The notes beneath the pieces are model-generated. The model did not search any database. It was not told the origin of the DNA and worked only from the letters and a program-made list of their open reading frames with translations. From assembly GCF_002028425.1 (NCBI RefSeq), contig NZ_CP020042.1:1116001-1180000 (forward strand): a DNA stretch of 64,000 nucleotides. Direction: 5' to 3'. The translations under genes and the position numbers were made by a program. Source of the DNA: Streptomyces katrae. Its GTDB lineage: Bacteria; Actinomycetota; Actinomycetes; Streptomycetales; Streptomycetaceae. Position 1 is the stretch's first letter; every line of letters begins with the position of its first letter. Of this stretch, positions 50,967-59,575 are shown in pieces.

Positions 50967-53513
50967 ATGGGACGCGGCAAGCTCCGCATCTACCTCGGCG
51001 CGGCACCGGGCGTCGGCAAGACGTACGCGATGCTCTCCGAGGCCCACCGCCGCGTCGAGCGGGGCACCGACTGCGTCGTGGGCTTCGTCGAGCACCACGG
51101 CCGCCCGCGGACCGAGGTCATGCTGCACGGCCTCGAACTCGTCGCGCGGCGCGAACTGGAGTACCGCGGCTCGACGTTCACCGAGATGGACGTCGACGCG
51201 ATCCTCGCCCGCCGCCCCGCCGTGGCCCTCGTGGACGAGCTCGCGCACACCAACGTGCCGGGCTCGCGCAACGGCAAGCGCTGGCAGGACGTGGAGGAGC
51301 TGCTCCAGGCCGGCATCGACGTCGTCTCGACCGTCAACATCCAGCATCTCGAATCACTGGGTGACGTGGTCGAGACGATCACCGGCGTCCGCCAGCGGGA
51401 GACGGTCCCGGACGAGGTCGCACGCCACGCCGACCAGATCGAGCTGGTCGACATGTCCCCGCAGGCGCTGCGCAGGCGCATGGCGCACGGCAACGTCTAC
51501 CAGCCCGACAAGGTGGACGCGGCCCTCTCGAACTACTTCCGCCCGGGGAACCTGACCGCGCTGCGCGAGCTGGCGCTGCTCTGGGTCGCCGACCGCGTGG
51601 ACGAGTACCTTCAGGAGTACCGGGGCGAGCACGACATCCGCTCCACCTGGCAGGCCCGCGAGCGCATCGTCGTGGGCCTGACCGGCGGCCCTGAGGGACG
51701 CACGCTCATCCGCCGCGCAGCCCGGCTCGCCGAAAAGGGTGCGGGCGGCGAGGTCCTGGCCGTCTACATCGCCGCCAGCGACGGGCTCACCTCCGCCTCG
51801 CCCAAGGAGCTGGCCGTCCAGCGCACCCTGGTCGAGGACCTGGGCGGCACCTTCCACCACGTCATAGGCGACAGCATCCCCGACGCGCTCCTGGAGTTCG
51901 CCCGCGGCTGCAACGCCACCCAGATCGTCCTCGGCGTCAGCCGCCGCCGCTCCTGGCAGTACGCGTTCAGCCCGGGCGTCAGCGCCACGGTCGCCCGCGA
52001 ATCGGGCCCGGACCTCGACGTCCACATCGTCACCCACGACGAGGCCGCCAAGGGCCGCCGCGGTCTGCCCGTCGCCCGCGGCGCACGGCTCGGCCGCTCG
52101 CGCATCATCTGGGGCTGGCTCGCCGGTATCGCCGGCCCCGCGCTGCTCACCGTGCTGTTGAGCCGGCTCGTCCCCGAGCTCGGTCTCGCGAACGACATGC
52201 TCCTCTTCCTCACGTTCACGGTGGCGGCGGCCCTGGTCGGCGGGCTACTGCCCGCGCTCGCCTCGGCGGCGTTCGGATCCCTGCTGCTGAACTACTACTT
52301 CACGCCGCCGCTGCACGAGTTCACGGTCTCCGACCCGAAGAACATCGTCGCCATCGCGATCTTCGTCGGGGTGGCGGTGTCGGTGGCCTCGGTCGTGGAC
52401 CAGGCCGCCCGGCGTACCCACCAGGCCGCCCGGCTGCGCGCCGAATCCGAGATCCTCTCCTTCCTCGCCGGCAGCGTCCTGCGCGGCGAGGACTCCCTCG
52501 ACGCGCTCCTCGAACGGCTCCGGGAGACCTTCGCCATGCAGTCGGTCGCCCTCCTGGAGCGCGGCAGCGAGGTGGACCCCTGGACGACGGCGGCGTACGT
52601 CGGCGGCGGTCCCGTCAGCCGGCCCGAAGACGCGGACGTCGACCTGCCCATCGGCGACACCATGGCCCTCGCCCTCACGGGCCGGGTCCTGCCCGCCGAG
52701 GACCGCCGCGTCCTGGGCGCCTTCGCCGCCCAGGCCGCCGTCGTACTCGACCGCCAGCGCCTCGTCGACGAGGCCGAGAAGTCCCGCGAACTCGCCGAGG
52801 CCAACCGCATCCGCACCGCGCTGCTCGCCGCCGTCAGCCACGACCTGCGCACCCCGCTCGCCGGCATCAAGGCCTCCGTCAGCTCCCTGCGCTCCGCCGA
52901 CGTCGCATGGTCCGAGGACGACAGGGCCGAACTCCTCGAAGGCATCGAGGACGGAGCCGACCGCCTCGCCGCCCTGATCGGCAACCTCCTCGACATGTCC
53001 CGGCTCAACACCGGCACCGTCGTCCCGCTGATCCGGGAGACCGGCCTCGACGAGGTCGTCCCCATGGCCCTGGGCGGCGTCCCCGAGGACAGCGTGGCGC
53101 TCGACATCCCCGAGACCCTGCCGATGGTCGCCGTCGACCGCGGCCTCCTGGAGCGGGCCGTCGCCAACATCGTGGAGAACGCCGTCAAGTACAGCCCCGA
53201 GGGCCGGCCCGTCCACGTCTGCGCCAGCGCGCTCGCCAGCCGTGTCGAGCTGCGCGTGGTCGACCGCGGGCCCGGTGTCCCGGACGAAGCCAAGAGCCGC
53301 ATCTTCGAACCGTTCCAGCGGCACGGCGACGCCCCGCGCGGCGCGGGCGTGGGCCTCGGCCTGGCGGTCGCCCGCGGCTTCACCGAGACCATCGGAGGCA
53401 CCCTCACCGCCGAGGACACCCCCGGCGGCGGCCTCACCATGGTCATCACCCTCCCCATAGCGGGGGACGTCCCTCCGGTGTCACCGGAGCTCCCGGCGTC
53501 TGCGGTCACCTGA
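50967..53513 (+). CDS. kdpD: Sensor histidine kinase KdpD
   Basis: An 848-aa membrane kinase. N-terminal KdpD domain with GAAPGVGKTYAML (Walker A) and VDELAHTNVPGS (Walker B); USP domain from RERIVVGLTGGPEGRTL; four-helix DUF4118 segment near 375-480; GAF domain; then the H-box AAVSHDLRTPLAGI (near 630), N box NIVENAVKYSPEG and G boxes. It senses low K+ or turgor and phosphorylates KdpE. It lies 46 bp after kdpE. The following 210 bp up to 53723 hold no gene I can support. Confidence 0.96.
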   Translation: MGRGKLRIYLGAAPGVGKTYAMLSEAHRRVERGTDCVVGFVEHHGRPRTEVMLHGLELVARRELEYRGSTFTEMDVDAILARRPAVALVDELAHTNVPGSRNGKRWQDVEELLQAGIDVVSTVNIQHLESLGDVVETITGVRQRETVPDEVARHADQIELVDMSPQALRRRMAHGNVYQPDKVDAALSNYFRPGNLTALRELALLWVADRVDEYLQEYRGEHDIRSTWQARERIVVGLTGGPEGRTLIRRAARLAEKGAGGEVLAVYIAASDGLTSASPKELAVQRTLVEDLGGTFHHVIGDSIPDALLEFARGCNATQIVLGVSRRRSWQYAFSPGVSATVARESGPDLDVHIVTHDEAAKGRRGLPVARGARLGRSRIIWGWLAGIAGPALLTVLLSRLVPELGLANDMLLFLTFTVAAALVGGLLPALASAAFGSLLLNYYFTPPLHEFTVSDPKNIVAIAIFVGVAVSVASVVDQAARRTHQAARLRAESEILSFLAGSVLRGEDSLDALLERLRETFAMQSVALLERGSEVDPWTTAAYVGGGPVSRPEDADVDLPIGDTMALALTGRVLPAEDRRVLGAFAAQAAVVLDRQRLVDEAEKSRELAEANRIRTALLAAVSHDLRTPLAGIKASVSSLRSADVAWSEDDRAELLEGIEDGADRLAALIGNLLDMSRLNTGTVVPLIRETGLDEVVPMALGGVPEDSVALDIPETLPMVAVDRGLLERAVANIVENAVKYSPEGRPVHVCASALASRVELRVVDRGPGVPDEAKSRIFEPFQRHGDAPRGAGVGLGLAVARGFTETIGGTLTAEDTPGGGLTMVITLPIAGDVPPVSPELPASAVT

Positions 53514-53723
53514 CCGACAAGGGGGCGACCGGCCGGGCGGCTCCCGCGTACGGGCTGACCGCCGGCACACGCGAGCCGTCCGGCCCCGGTATTTCTTGAC
53601 GCGTTCCTTCCGCGCGGAAGCCGATCTTTGCTGCGGCTCTGACGGAGGGTGTCCGCGCGGCCCTCTGACGCCGGCCGCGCGTCCGACGCCCTCGTATCCC
53701 CTCGGGGCCCGGCATCCCGCTGG

Positions 53724-54419
53724 TCAGCCTTCGACGCCGGTCGTGGTGTGGGCGGCGCCGACCGGCTTGGATTCGGGGGAGCCGCGCTGGCGGAGGTAGA
53801 TGGACAGGACGACCATGGCGGCGACCGCGAGGAGTTCGGACTGCCAGTTCTGCAGGGTGCGGTTCCAGAAGTCGGGGGTGGCGACGTACCCGGCCCAGCT
53901 GACGGGGTCCTCGAGTTGGCGCAGCTGCCGACCGTTGTAGGCGGCGGTGCCGGTGATGGACTGGCCCAGCCAGGAGAGGACGAACAGGGTGCCCATGACG
54001 GTGCCGAGGGAGCGGGCGTAGAAGGCCTGGCGCCAGTCTTTGGTGCCCGCCCAGCGGGGCGAGTCAGGGCGTGCGTGGTCGCCCATGCGCTGCTCCTGCT
54101 CGCTTTCGCTGCCGGCTTTGTGGACCTTCTTGGACTCCGGGGAGCCGCGCTGGACGAGGTAGACGGTGCCGAAGATGTAGAGGAAGAACTGCAGGAATTC
54201 CGATTGCCAGTTCTCGGTGACGTCCACGGCGAAGTCCGATGACGTCAGGTAGTCGCCGAAGCCGAGCGGCTGGAGGCCGTCGACCGTCATCTGTTCGTTG
54301 AACTCGGCGTGCCCGGAGATGGCCTGGCAGACGAGCACCACCAGGAAGGCGGTGCCGAAGGCGAGGGTCAGGCTGTTCTCCCGCCAGAACCCTCTGCGCG
54401 TTTCGCGGCCGGCGGTCAT
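53724..54419 (-). CDS. DUF6766 family membrane protein
   Basis: A 231-aa protein of unknown function with an internal duplication. Each half has hydrophobic helices, an NWQSE motif (VTENWQSEFLQFFLYIFGTV and TLQNWQSELLAVAAMVVLSI) and ends with QRGSPESK. The conserved GHAEFNEQ and YLTSSDFAVDV fit DUF6766. The ATG at 54419 overlaps the 27-aa gene upstream (ATGA). It is last in a string of coupled stress-type genes. Confidence 0.85.
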   Translation of the reverse strand: MTAGRETRRGFWRENSLTLAFGTAFLVVLVCQAISGHAEFNEQMTVDGLQPLGFGDYLTSSDFAVDVTENWQSEFLQFFLYIFGTVYLVQRGSPESKKVHKAGSESEQEQRMGDHARPDSPRWAGTKDWRQAFYARSLGTVMGTLFVLSWLGQSITGTAAYNGRQLRQLEDPVSWAGYVATPDFWNRTLQNWQSELLAVAAMVVLSIYLRQRGSPESKPVGAAHTTTGVEG

Positions 54420-54499
54420 CGCTGGAGCACCCCGATGGTGATGAAGTAGCCGAGCCCGCCCAGGATGACCGCCAGGGTGGTGACGAAGAGCGTGCGCAC
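54416..54499 (-). CDS. 27-aa single-helix membrane peptide
   Basis: From the GTG at 54499 the frame reads MRTLFVTTLAVILGGLGYFI and ends TIGVLQR: one basic residue, one hydrophobic helix, a basic end. It begins 3 bp after the lipoprotein stop and its TGA overlaps the DUF6766 ATG, so it is coupled on both sides. Not recognised as a named family. Confidence 0.7.
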   Translation of the reverse strand: MRTLFVTTLAVILGGLGYFITIGVLQR

Positions 54500-54502
54500 G
54501 CC

Positions 54503-54937
54503 TCACGCTCCCTTGAGCAGGCAGTCGTAGGGCCGGTCGGGCCGCGGTGTGCAGCCGGCGGCCACGACCTTCCAGCCGCCGGTGAACAGCGACAGGAACA
54601 GGGTGTCGTCGCCCGCCATGCGCACCATCGCCTGCCGCCCGTACGCCTCGACCCCCTGGACACCGTGCGTCCTGGGCAGCTCCTGCGACGCGAGCGCGGC
54701 GGGACAGGCCTTGTGCTCGTCCTGCTCCAGCTGCTTGCGGGTCTGCGGAGCCAGGAGCCCGCAGGCCCGGACGTGGTCTCCGGCCGCGACGGCGGCTTCG
54801 AAGGCGGCTCCCGCGGCGGCCGCGGCGTCCTGGCGTGCCCCAGGGCCCCCGCACCCGGCGGCCGCGAGCACCGCCGCGGCCGCCAGGACCAGTCCGCTCA
54901 GGGGGCGGCCGGATGCCCGGTGCCGTGATCGGATCAC
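54503..54937 (-). CDS. Putative lipoprotein
   Basis: A 144-aa exported protein. The signal peptide ends in a lipobox (LAAAGC, Cys near residue 29). The mature part is a small helical/beta domain with three further Cys (RACGLLA, HKACPAAL, AAGCTPRPDRPYDC). The GTG start at 54937 overlaps the hemerythrin stop as GTGA. Function unknown. Confidence 0.82.
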   Translation of the reverse strand: MIRSRHRASGRPLSGLVLAAAAVLAAAGCGGPGARQDAAAAAGAAFEAAVAAGDHVRACGLLAPQTRKQLEQDEHKACPAALASQELPRTHGVQGVEAYGRQAMVRMAGDDTLFLSLFTGGWKVVAAGCTPRPDRPYDCLLKGA

Positions 54938-55410
54938 TTCGAGTCGGCGCTGGGTACGGCGAGCGGGTCGCGGGGCGCCTGCTTCTTCCCGGCCTCCAGC
55001 TCACCGCCCAGCTCGGTGAGCCGGTTGCGGCCCATCGCCTTGCGGACCTCCGGGAACCAGTCCTGTTCCTCTTCCTCGACGTGGTGGCGGACCTGTTCCA
55101 TCAGCACGCTCATCTTGGCCTTGAACCGCTCGTCGGCCGGGTCCATGTCCTTGATCTCCGAGAGCATCCACACCACCGCGTGGTGCTCCTCGATGCTCTC
55201 CAGGATGTGGTCCGTCGTGTCCGGTGCGGCCTCGCGGGCCGCCGGGTAGAAGAACTCCTCCTCGATCCAGGCGTGGACGGTGAGCTCCTCGATCACCTCG
55301 TCGGCGATCCGGCGGCGTTCGGCCGTGTCGTCGTCGGAGGTCTTCTCGAAGCGCTTGAACAGCTTCTCGACGGTCTTGTGGTCTTCGCGCAGCAGCACGA
55401 TCGCATCCAT
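54934..55410 (-). CDS. Hemerythrin domain protein
   Basis: A 158-aa four-helix protein with the His/Glu pattern of non-haem di-iron hemerythrins: LREDHKTVEKLFKRFE, VHAWIEEEFFYP, IEEHHAVVWML and HHVEEEEQDWFPEV. It probably binds O2 or senses redox/NO. The ATG at 55410 is chosen over a GTG at 55419 because GGGGAG would overlap the latter. It is coupled to the lipoprotein gene. Confidence 0.9.
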   Translation of the reverse strand: MDAIVLLREDHKTVEKLFKRFEKTSDDDTAERRRIADEVIEELTVHAWIEEEFFYPAAREAAPDTTDHILESIEEHHAVVWMLSEIKDMDPADERFKAKMSVLMEQVRHHVEEEEQDWFPEVRKAMGRNRLTELGGELEAGKKQAPRDPLAVPSADSK

Positions 55411-55425
55411 GCGGGGCACTCCCCG

Positions 55426-55701
55426 TCAGGTGTTGACGCGGCTGTTGGTGCCGTCATGGCCGTCGGCCTGGTCGTCGTCGAACCAGTAGCCGCCGGCCGC
55501 CAGGTAGCGGAAGGAGTGGCCCCGGTGCGCGGGCAGGACCACCGTGGCCGCACGCATGCCGTCGCCCCGGTCCTGCAGCGGGTGCGCGGCGGGGTTCCAG
55601 TGGTTGAAGTCGCCCACGACGCTGACCGGACCCTCCGGGTGGTCGGCGGGGAGAACGAAAGTGACCTGCGTGCGGCCCTTGAGCTGCTTGCGTTCGAGCA
55701 C
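55426..55701 (-). CDS. Isolated CBM48/isoamylase N-terminal-type domain protein
   Basis: A 91-aa protein made of a single early-set (CBM48-like) domain: QVTFVLPADHPEGPVSVVGD, then FNHWNPAAHPL and a W/F-rich GHSFRYLAAGGYWFDDDQAD. Such stand-alone domains may bind alpha-glucans or regulate a partner, as in AMPK-beta. The GTG at 55701 with AGGAG upstream gives MLERKQLKG. It precedes the hemerythrin gene by 15 bp. Confidence 0.85.
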   Translation of the reverse strand: MLERKQLKGRTQVTFVLPADHPEGPVSVVGDFNHWNPAAHPLQDRGDGMRAATVVLPAHRGHSFRYLAAGGYWFDDDQADGHDGTNSRVNT

Positions 55702-55820
55702 CGGATGACTCCTGACTGGCGAGTGCTGGCGGAGGCCCGAGCACCTTCGCACGGTGCTCCCCCGCCCCGGCCCCGCACACGCCGACGGGAGCGAAACGGT
55801 CACTCACCTGGAGGCCGGGG

Positions 55821-56147
55821 TCAGCGGCCGAGGGCGTTCTTCAGTTGTTGCTTGGTCATGTTCGAGCGGCCCTCGATGCCGCGCTTCTTCGCCTCTTGGT
55901 AGAGGTCGTCCTTGGTCCGCTCGGACGAGCCGCCGCCACCGGACTTCTGGCCGCCCCGCTGGGAGGCGGATGCGCCCTGGGTCGAGCTGCGGCTGGAGGT
56001 CTTGCTCTCGCCGGATCGCGCGCGTTCCTTGTTCACGGTGCGGGAGGCCATTTCCTCGGCACGGGACTCGGACATACCGCGCTTCTCGCCGGATTCCTTG
56101 ATGTGTTCGTACTGGCGCTCGCGCTTGGGGCTTGATCCTCTGGGCAC
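55821..56147 (-). CDS. Plasmid-stabilisation-like protein with SAP/Rho-N-like C-terminus
   Basis: A 108-aa, very basic, hydrophilic protein. The N-terminus MPRGSSPKRERQYEHIKESG and ARTVNKERARSGES match a family often annotated as plasmid stabilisation proteins. The last 40 residues (KDDLYQEAKKRGIEGRSNMT then KQQLKNALGR) look like a SAP or Rho-N nucleic-acid-binding fold. The GTG at 56147 is chosen by a GGAAGGGA ribosome site and by the family's usual start. Likely chromosomal housekeeping or stress role rather than plasmid partition. Confidence 0.78.
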   Translation of the reverse strand: MPRGSSPKRERQYEHIKESGEKRGMSESRAEEMASRTVNKERARSGESKTSSRSSTQGASASQRGGQKSGGGGSSERTKDDLYQEAKKRGIEGRSNMTKQQLKNALGR

Positions 56148-56297
56148 GACGAATCCCTTCCTCGACGGTGCGTACACGGCCATCGTGTGCGCACCCGGGG
56201 CGTTCCCGCATCTCGCGTTGGTCCCCGTGGACGACGGCCGTCACCCTTGCCGTACGAGCGGGTGTCCCGGACCGGCCGGTGTCGTCCGGGCCCGCCG

Positions 56298-56912
56298 TCA
56301 GCCCGAAGGGGCGCCCTCGAAGGTGATCTCGCCGCTCGGACGGAGTTCGGCCGACATGTTGCGTTCCATCATGCGCAGGGCCGCTTCGGCGAGAGCGGCG
56401 TCGATGTGGGCGACCGCGTCGAGGGCCACGACGACCTCGAGGTGGCGGATGTGGGCGTCGAGGGCCGAGTACAGCACGCACTGCTCGGTCACCTGCCCGC
56501 ACAGCACCACCCGGCGTACATCGAGCTGGCCCAGCAGGTAGGCCAGGGGCGTTTCGTAGAAGACCGAGTGCCGTGCCTTGACGACGAACAGGGATTCCTC
56601 GTCCGGTGCGATCGGCTCCACCAGGTCGGAGTAACGGCCCGCCAGGGCGGCTTCGAGGATCTCGCCGTGGTGGGAGCGCCAGCGGCCGAAGTTGTCGTTC
56701 ACGTAGACGACCGGCGCTCCGGCCTCCCTCGCCCGCCGCAGCAGCGCCGCTACGCCCGGCAGGGCTTCACGGACGGACCGCACCAGCACCTCGGCGTCCT
56801 CGTGCTTGTAGGTGTTGAGCATGTCGATCACGATGAGCGCCGTGCGGCCCGTATCGCCGCCTCCCGCCGCGCGGCCCGGCGGACGGCCACCGCGAACGCG
56901 ACCGCCGTTCAC
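56298..56912 (-). CDS. Isochorismatase-like cysteine hydrolase
   Basis: A 204-aa hydrolase with the family triad visible: Asp in ALIVIDMLNTY, Lys in FVVKARHSVF and the nucleophile Cys in GQVTEQCVLYSA. The family includes nicotinamidases and isochorismatases; substrate is not assignable. The first 20 residues are Arg/Gly-rich, so a later GTG start near VRGG or close to GRTALIV is possible. Confidence 0.85.
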   Translation of the reverse strand: MNGGRVRGGRPPGRAAGGGDTGRTALIVIDMLNTYKHEDAEVLVRSVREALPGVAALLRRAREAGAPVVYVNDNFGRWRSHHGEILEAALAGRYSDLVEPIAPDEESLFVVKARHSVFYETPLAYLLGQLDVRRVVLCGQVTEQCVLYSALDAHIRHLEVVVALDAVAHIDAALAEAALRMMERNMSAELRPSGEITFEGAPSG

Positions 56913-57223
56913 GGACGCGGCCCGGCCACGGGCGGGGCAGGGGCGTGCCGGGCGACGAGCGCGCCTGCGTCGAGGGGGTGGGTCAAGGGCATGGCGGGTC
57001 CTTCATCCGGGACAGATGACGAGGTGGCCGTGCCGACAGTTTCCCGCTTCGGCCCGTGTCCGGCGCGCAGGCCACGCCGCCACAACGGGGAGGGCGCCCC
57101 ACGTCAGCCGGCCCGGGCGGGATCCCGTGGCATGGTCTGCCCGGCACGGGTTAGACGCGGCACATGACGCAGCACCGACCCCTGCCCGACTCCCCTCGCT
57201 GACCGTGCCGGAAGGAGACCGCA
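56913..57223. other. Non-coding divergent region
   Basis: A 311-bp gap between the hydrolase and the SDR gene, with no open frame I can support. It should hold both promoters. A weak GGGTTA element (57149-57154) preceded by GTGGCATGG could be a stress-sigma promoter for the SDR gene, but the match is poor. Confidence 0.4.
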
Positions 57224-58117
57224 ATGCCCTCGCACGACCAGCCCCGCCTCACCGATCCCGTGTCGCTCCATGCCCGCCCGCCGTTCCCCGAGCAGGACCA
57301 GAGCCATCCCGGCTCGACGGAGGCGATGGACCCCCGCCCCGACCACGGCGAGGACACCTACCGGGGCCACGGCCTGCTGAACGGCCGCAAGGCGCTGGTC
57401 ACCGGAGGTGACTCCGGGATCGGCCGGGCGGTCTGCCTGGCCTTCGCACGGGAAGGCGCCGATGTCGTCTTCACCCATCTGTCCGAGGAAGCAGAGGAGG
57501 CCGACGAGACCGCCCGTCTCATCCGGGAGGCGGGCCGCACGGCGGTGGCCGTGGCCTGCGACATCCGGTACGAAGACGAGTGCACCGCCCTCGTCGACAA
57601 GGCGGTGGGCGAGCTGGGCGGCATCGACCTGCTCGTCAACAACGCCGCCTACCAGATGGCCCAGCCGGACGGGATCGAGGCGATCACCACCGAGCAGTTC
57701 GACCGGGTGATGAAGACCAACCTGTACGGGATGTTCTGGCTCACCAAGGCCGCTCTGGCCCACATGCCGCGCGGGGGTTCGGTGATCAACACCGCCTCGG
57801 TGCAGGGCTACCAGCCCAGCCCGCATCTGCTCGACTACGCCATGACCAAGTCCGCGATCATCTCCTTCACCCACAACCTGGCCCAGATGCTCGCCGAGCG
57901 CGGCATCAGGGTCAACGCCGTCGCCCCCGGTCCGGTCTGGACCCCCCTGATCCCGGCGACCATGCCCGACCCGACGAAGTTCGGCGAACAGTCACCGCTG
58001 GGCCGGCCCGCGCAGCCGGCGGAAATGGCACCCGCCTACGTCTTCCTCGCCTCCGGCCAGGCCTCGTACATCACCGGCGAGATCGTCAACGCCACCGGCG
58101 GAACCCCCCTGCCCTGA
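57224..58117 (+). CDS. SDR oxidoreductase, general-stress type
   Basis: A 297-aa classical SDR with the N-terminal extension typical of the YhdF/YghA stress group (LTDPVSLHARPPFPEQDQSH). The NAD(P) site is VTGGDSGIGRAV; NNAAYQ, then the catalytic Ser in INTASVQGY and YAMTKSA (Tyr-X3-Lys) are intact. The ATG at 57224 follows GGAAGGAG. It is followed by a hemerythrin gene on the same strand. Confidence 0.93.
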   Translation: MPSHDQPRLTDPVSLHARPPFPEQDQSHPGSTEAMDPRPDHGEDTYRGHGLLNGRKALVTGGDSGIGRAVCLAFAREGADVVFTHLSEEAEEADETARLIREAGRTAVAVACDIRYEDECTALVDKAVGELGGIDLLVNNAAYQMAQPDGIEAITTEQFDRVMKTNLYGMFWLTKAALAHMPRGGSVINTASVQGYQPSPHLLDYAMTKSAIISFTHNLAQMLAERGIRVNAVAPGPVWTPLIPATMPDPTKFGEQSPLGRPAQPAEMAPAYVFLASGQASYITGEIVNATGGTPLP

Positions 58118-58282
58118 CCCCGGCCGAAGCCCTGCGCCGGATCGCTTCCTCCTGGAGCGGCGCGGGGCGGCCGCCTCCCCCGAGCGGGTGAGACGCGCCG
58201 TGCGGCCGGGCGCCCGTGCGTTCGACGGGGAACCGATCGCTTCGGGCCGGACAGGCCCGGCCCGAACACACATGGAGGCAAC

Positions 58283-58843
58283 ATGGGACACGGCGGGAAC
58301 GTGATCGACGAGCTGATGGCCGACCACCGCGAGGTGGAGGGCATGTTCGCCCGGATCCAGGCCATGACCGGCACCGGGCAGGAGCTCCGCGATCTCATCG
58401 ACGAGATCACCATCGAGCTGGTGCGGCACTCGGTCGCCGAGGAGCAGTACCTCTATCCGGCGGTACGCAAGCACGTCGAGGGCGGCGGGCCGATGGCGGA
58501 CAAGGAGATCGAGGACCACGGCCGCGTCGAGAAGATGCTCAAGCGGCTGGAGAGGATGAGCACCGATGACGTACAGATGAGCCCGCTCCTGCAGCAGCTC
58601 ATGGAGGAGGTCGCCGCCCACGTCCAGGACGAGGAGAGCAACCTCTTCCCGATGCTGAGGAGAGCCTGTACCGCGCAGCAGCTGGACGATCTCGGTGACA
58701 AGATCCGCCGTGCCAAGGCCATGGCGCCCACCCGCCCGCACCCCGCCGCGCCGAGCAGCCCCATGGCCAGCAAACTCCTCGCACCGGGTGCCGGCCTGGT
58801 GGACCGGGCCCGCGACTTCGTGAGCGGCCGCGGCAAGTCCTGA
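58283..58843 (+). CDS. Hemerythrin domain protein
   Basis: A 186-aa hemerythrin with LMADHREVEGMFARI, VRHSVAEEQYLYPAV, IEDHGRVEKML and AAHVQDEESNLFPML providing His/Glu ligands for a di-iron site. A basic Pro/Ala-rich tail of about 45 residues follows. It is a diverged paralogue of the one at 54934-55410. The ATG at 58283 follows GGAGGC. Confidence 0.9.
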   Translation: MGHGGNVIDELMADHREVEGMFARIQAMTGTGQELRDLIDEITIELVRHSVAEEQYLYPAVRKHVEGGGPMADKEIEDHGRVEKMLKRLERMSTDDVQMSPLLQQLMEEVAAHVQDEESNLFPMLRRACTAQQLDDLGDKIRRAKAMAPTRPHPAAPSSPMASKLLAPGAGLVDRARDFVSGRGKS

Positions 58844-58851
58844 TCTCCGGT

Positions 58852-58893
58852 CCGGGGCGGCGGGCGCGGTACGGGTCCGGGCCGCCGCCCCGG
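58852..58893 (+). terminator. Hairpin terminator after the second hemerythrin gene
   Basis: Perfect 12-bp arms CCGGGGCGGCGG and CCGCCGCCCCGG with an 18-nt loop, 9 bp past the stop. Confidence 0.7.
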
Positions 58894-59031
58894 GCGGAGG
58901 GTGACGTGCGTCATGCCGCCGGCCCGTCGCTTGCGGCTACGCTGGTCGGCCACGAGCGGAGCGGCGCAGCTTCGCGCCGCAGCTCGCGGGCCCGGGAGGC
59001 CCAGGCGAGCACGCCCCCCGAGGAACCCGCC

Positions 59032-59535
59032 GTGTCCGCCGATCTCGCACCTGTCATAGCCGCCGGCTCCCGCTGGCTGCTGACCGCCTTCCCGCCCTCC
59101 CCGGGCGCGTTCAGCCAGGCCCTGGCCGAGGCCCAGGCCCGGCAGGCCGTCGCCCTGGCCGCCGCCCTGCGGTACCCGACCCCGCTGGACGCCGAGCTGC
59201 TGGATCTCCTCGGCCCGGGCGGAAGCGCCCGGCTGGACTGGCTGACCGGCGCCGATCACGGCGACGACACCGACGCCGGCTGGCGGACGTGGGTGGACGA
59301 AACCGTCGTCAGCTGGGCCGCCTGCCTCCTCGCCGCCCCCGCCCTGGCCCTCGCCGCCCAGCGCCACGTCGACCGTGGCCAGGCCGGTGAGCTCACCCGC
59401 CTCACCCGCCCCGGCGACCACGAACACGACGCCGCGCCCCTGCTTCGCCATCCCGACCTGCTGGAGCCGGTCGCCGCCCTCCACCGCGCGCCGCTGCTGG
59501 ACCTCCTGGACAACGAGACCGCCGCCATGAGCTAG
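59032..59535 (+). CDS. Hypothetical helical protein
   Basis: A 167-aa Ala/Leu-rich, mainly helical soluble protein, not recognised. The GTG at 59032 (GAGGAA upstream) is preferred; an earlier GTG at 58906 would add 42 residues of low-complexity sequence, though GGAGG stands just before it. The centre reads LDAELLDLLGPGGSARLDWL and the end LDLLDNETAAMS. No catalytic motif seen. Confidence 0.6.
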   Translation: MSADLAPVIAAGSRWLLTAFPPSPGAFSQALAEAQARQAVALAAALRYPTPLDAELLDLLGPGGSARLDWLTGADHGDDTDAGWRTWVDETVVSWAACLLAAPALALAAQRHVDRGQAGELTRLTRPGDHEHDAAPLLRHPDLLEPVAALHRAPLLDLLDNETAAMS

Positions 59536-59575
59536 GCCGCCTCTTGTGGAAGGGCGCCCACGAGCGGCTCAGCCG

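Noticed and set aside
55821..56147. Plasmid-derived segment suggested by the 'plasmid stabilisation' name
   Set aside because: No partition, replication or transfer gene is near; the name is a family label and the neighbours are chromosomal stress genes.
58906..59031. N-terminal extension of the hypothetical gene at 59032
   Set aside because: The added residues are low-complexity and look like translated non-coding DNA, although the GGAGG before 58906 keeps some doubt.
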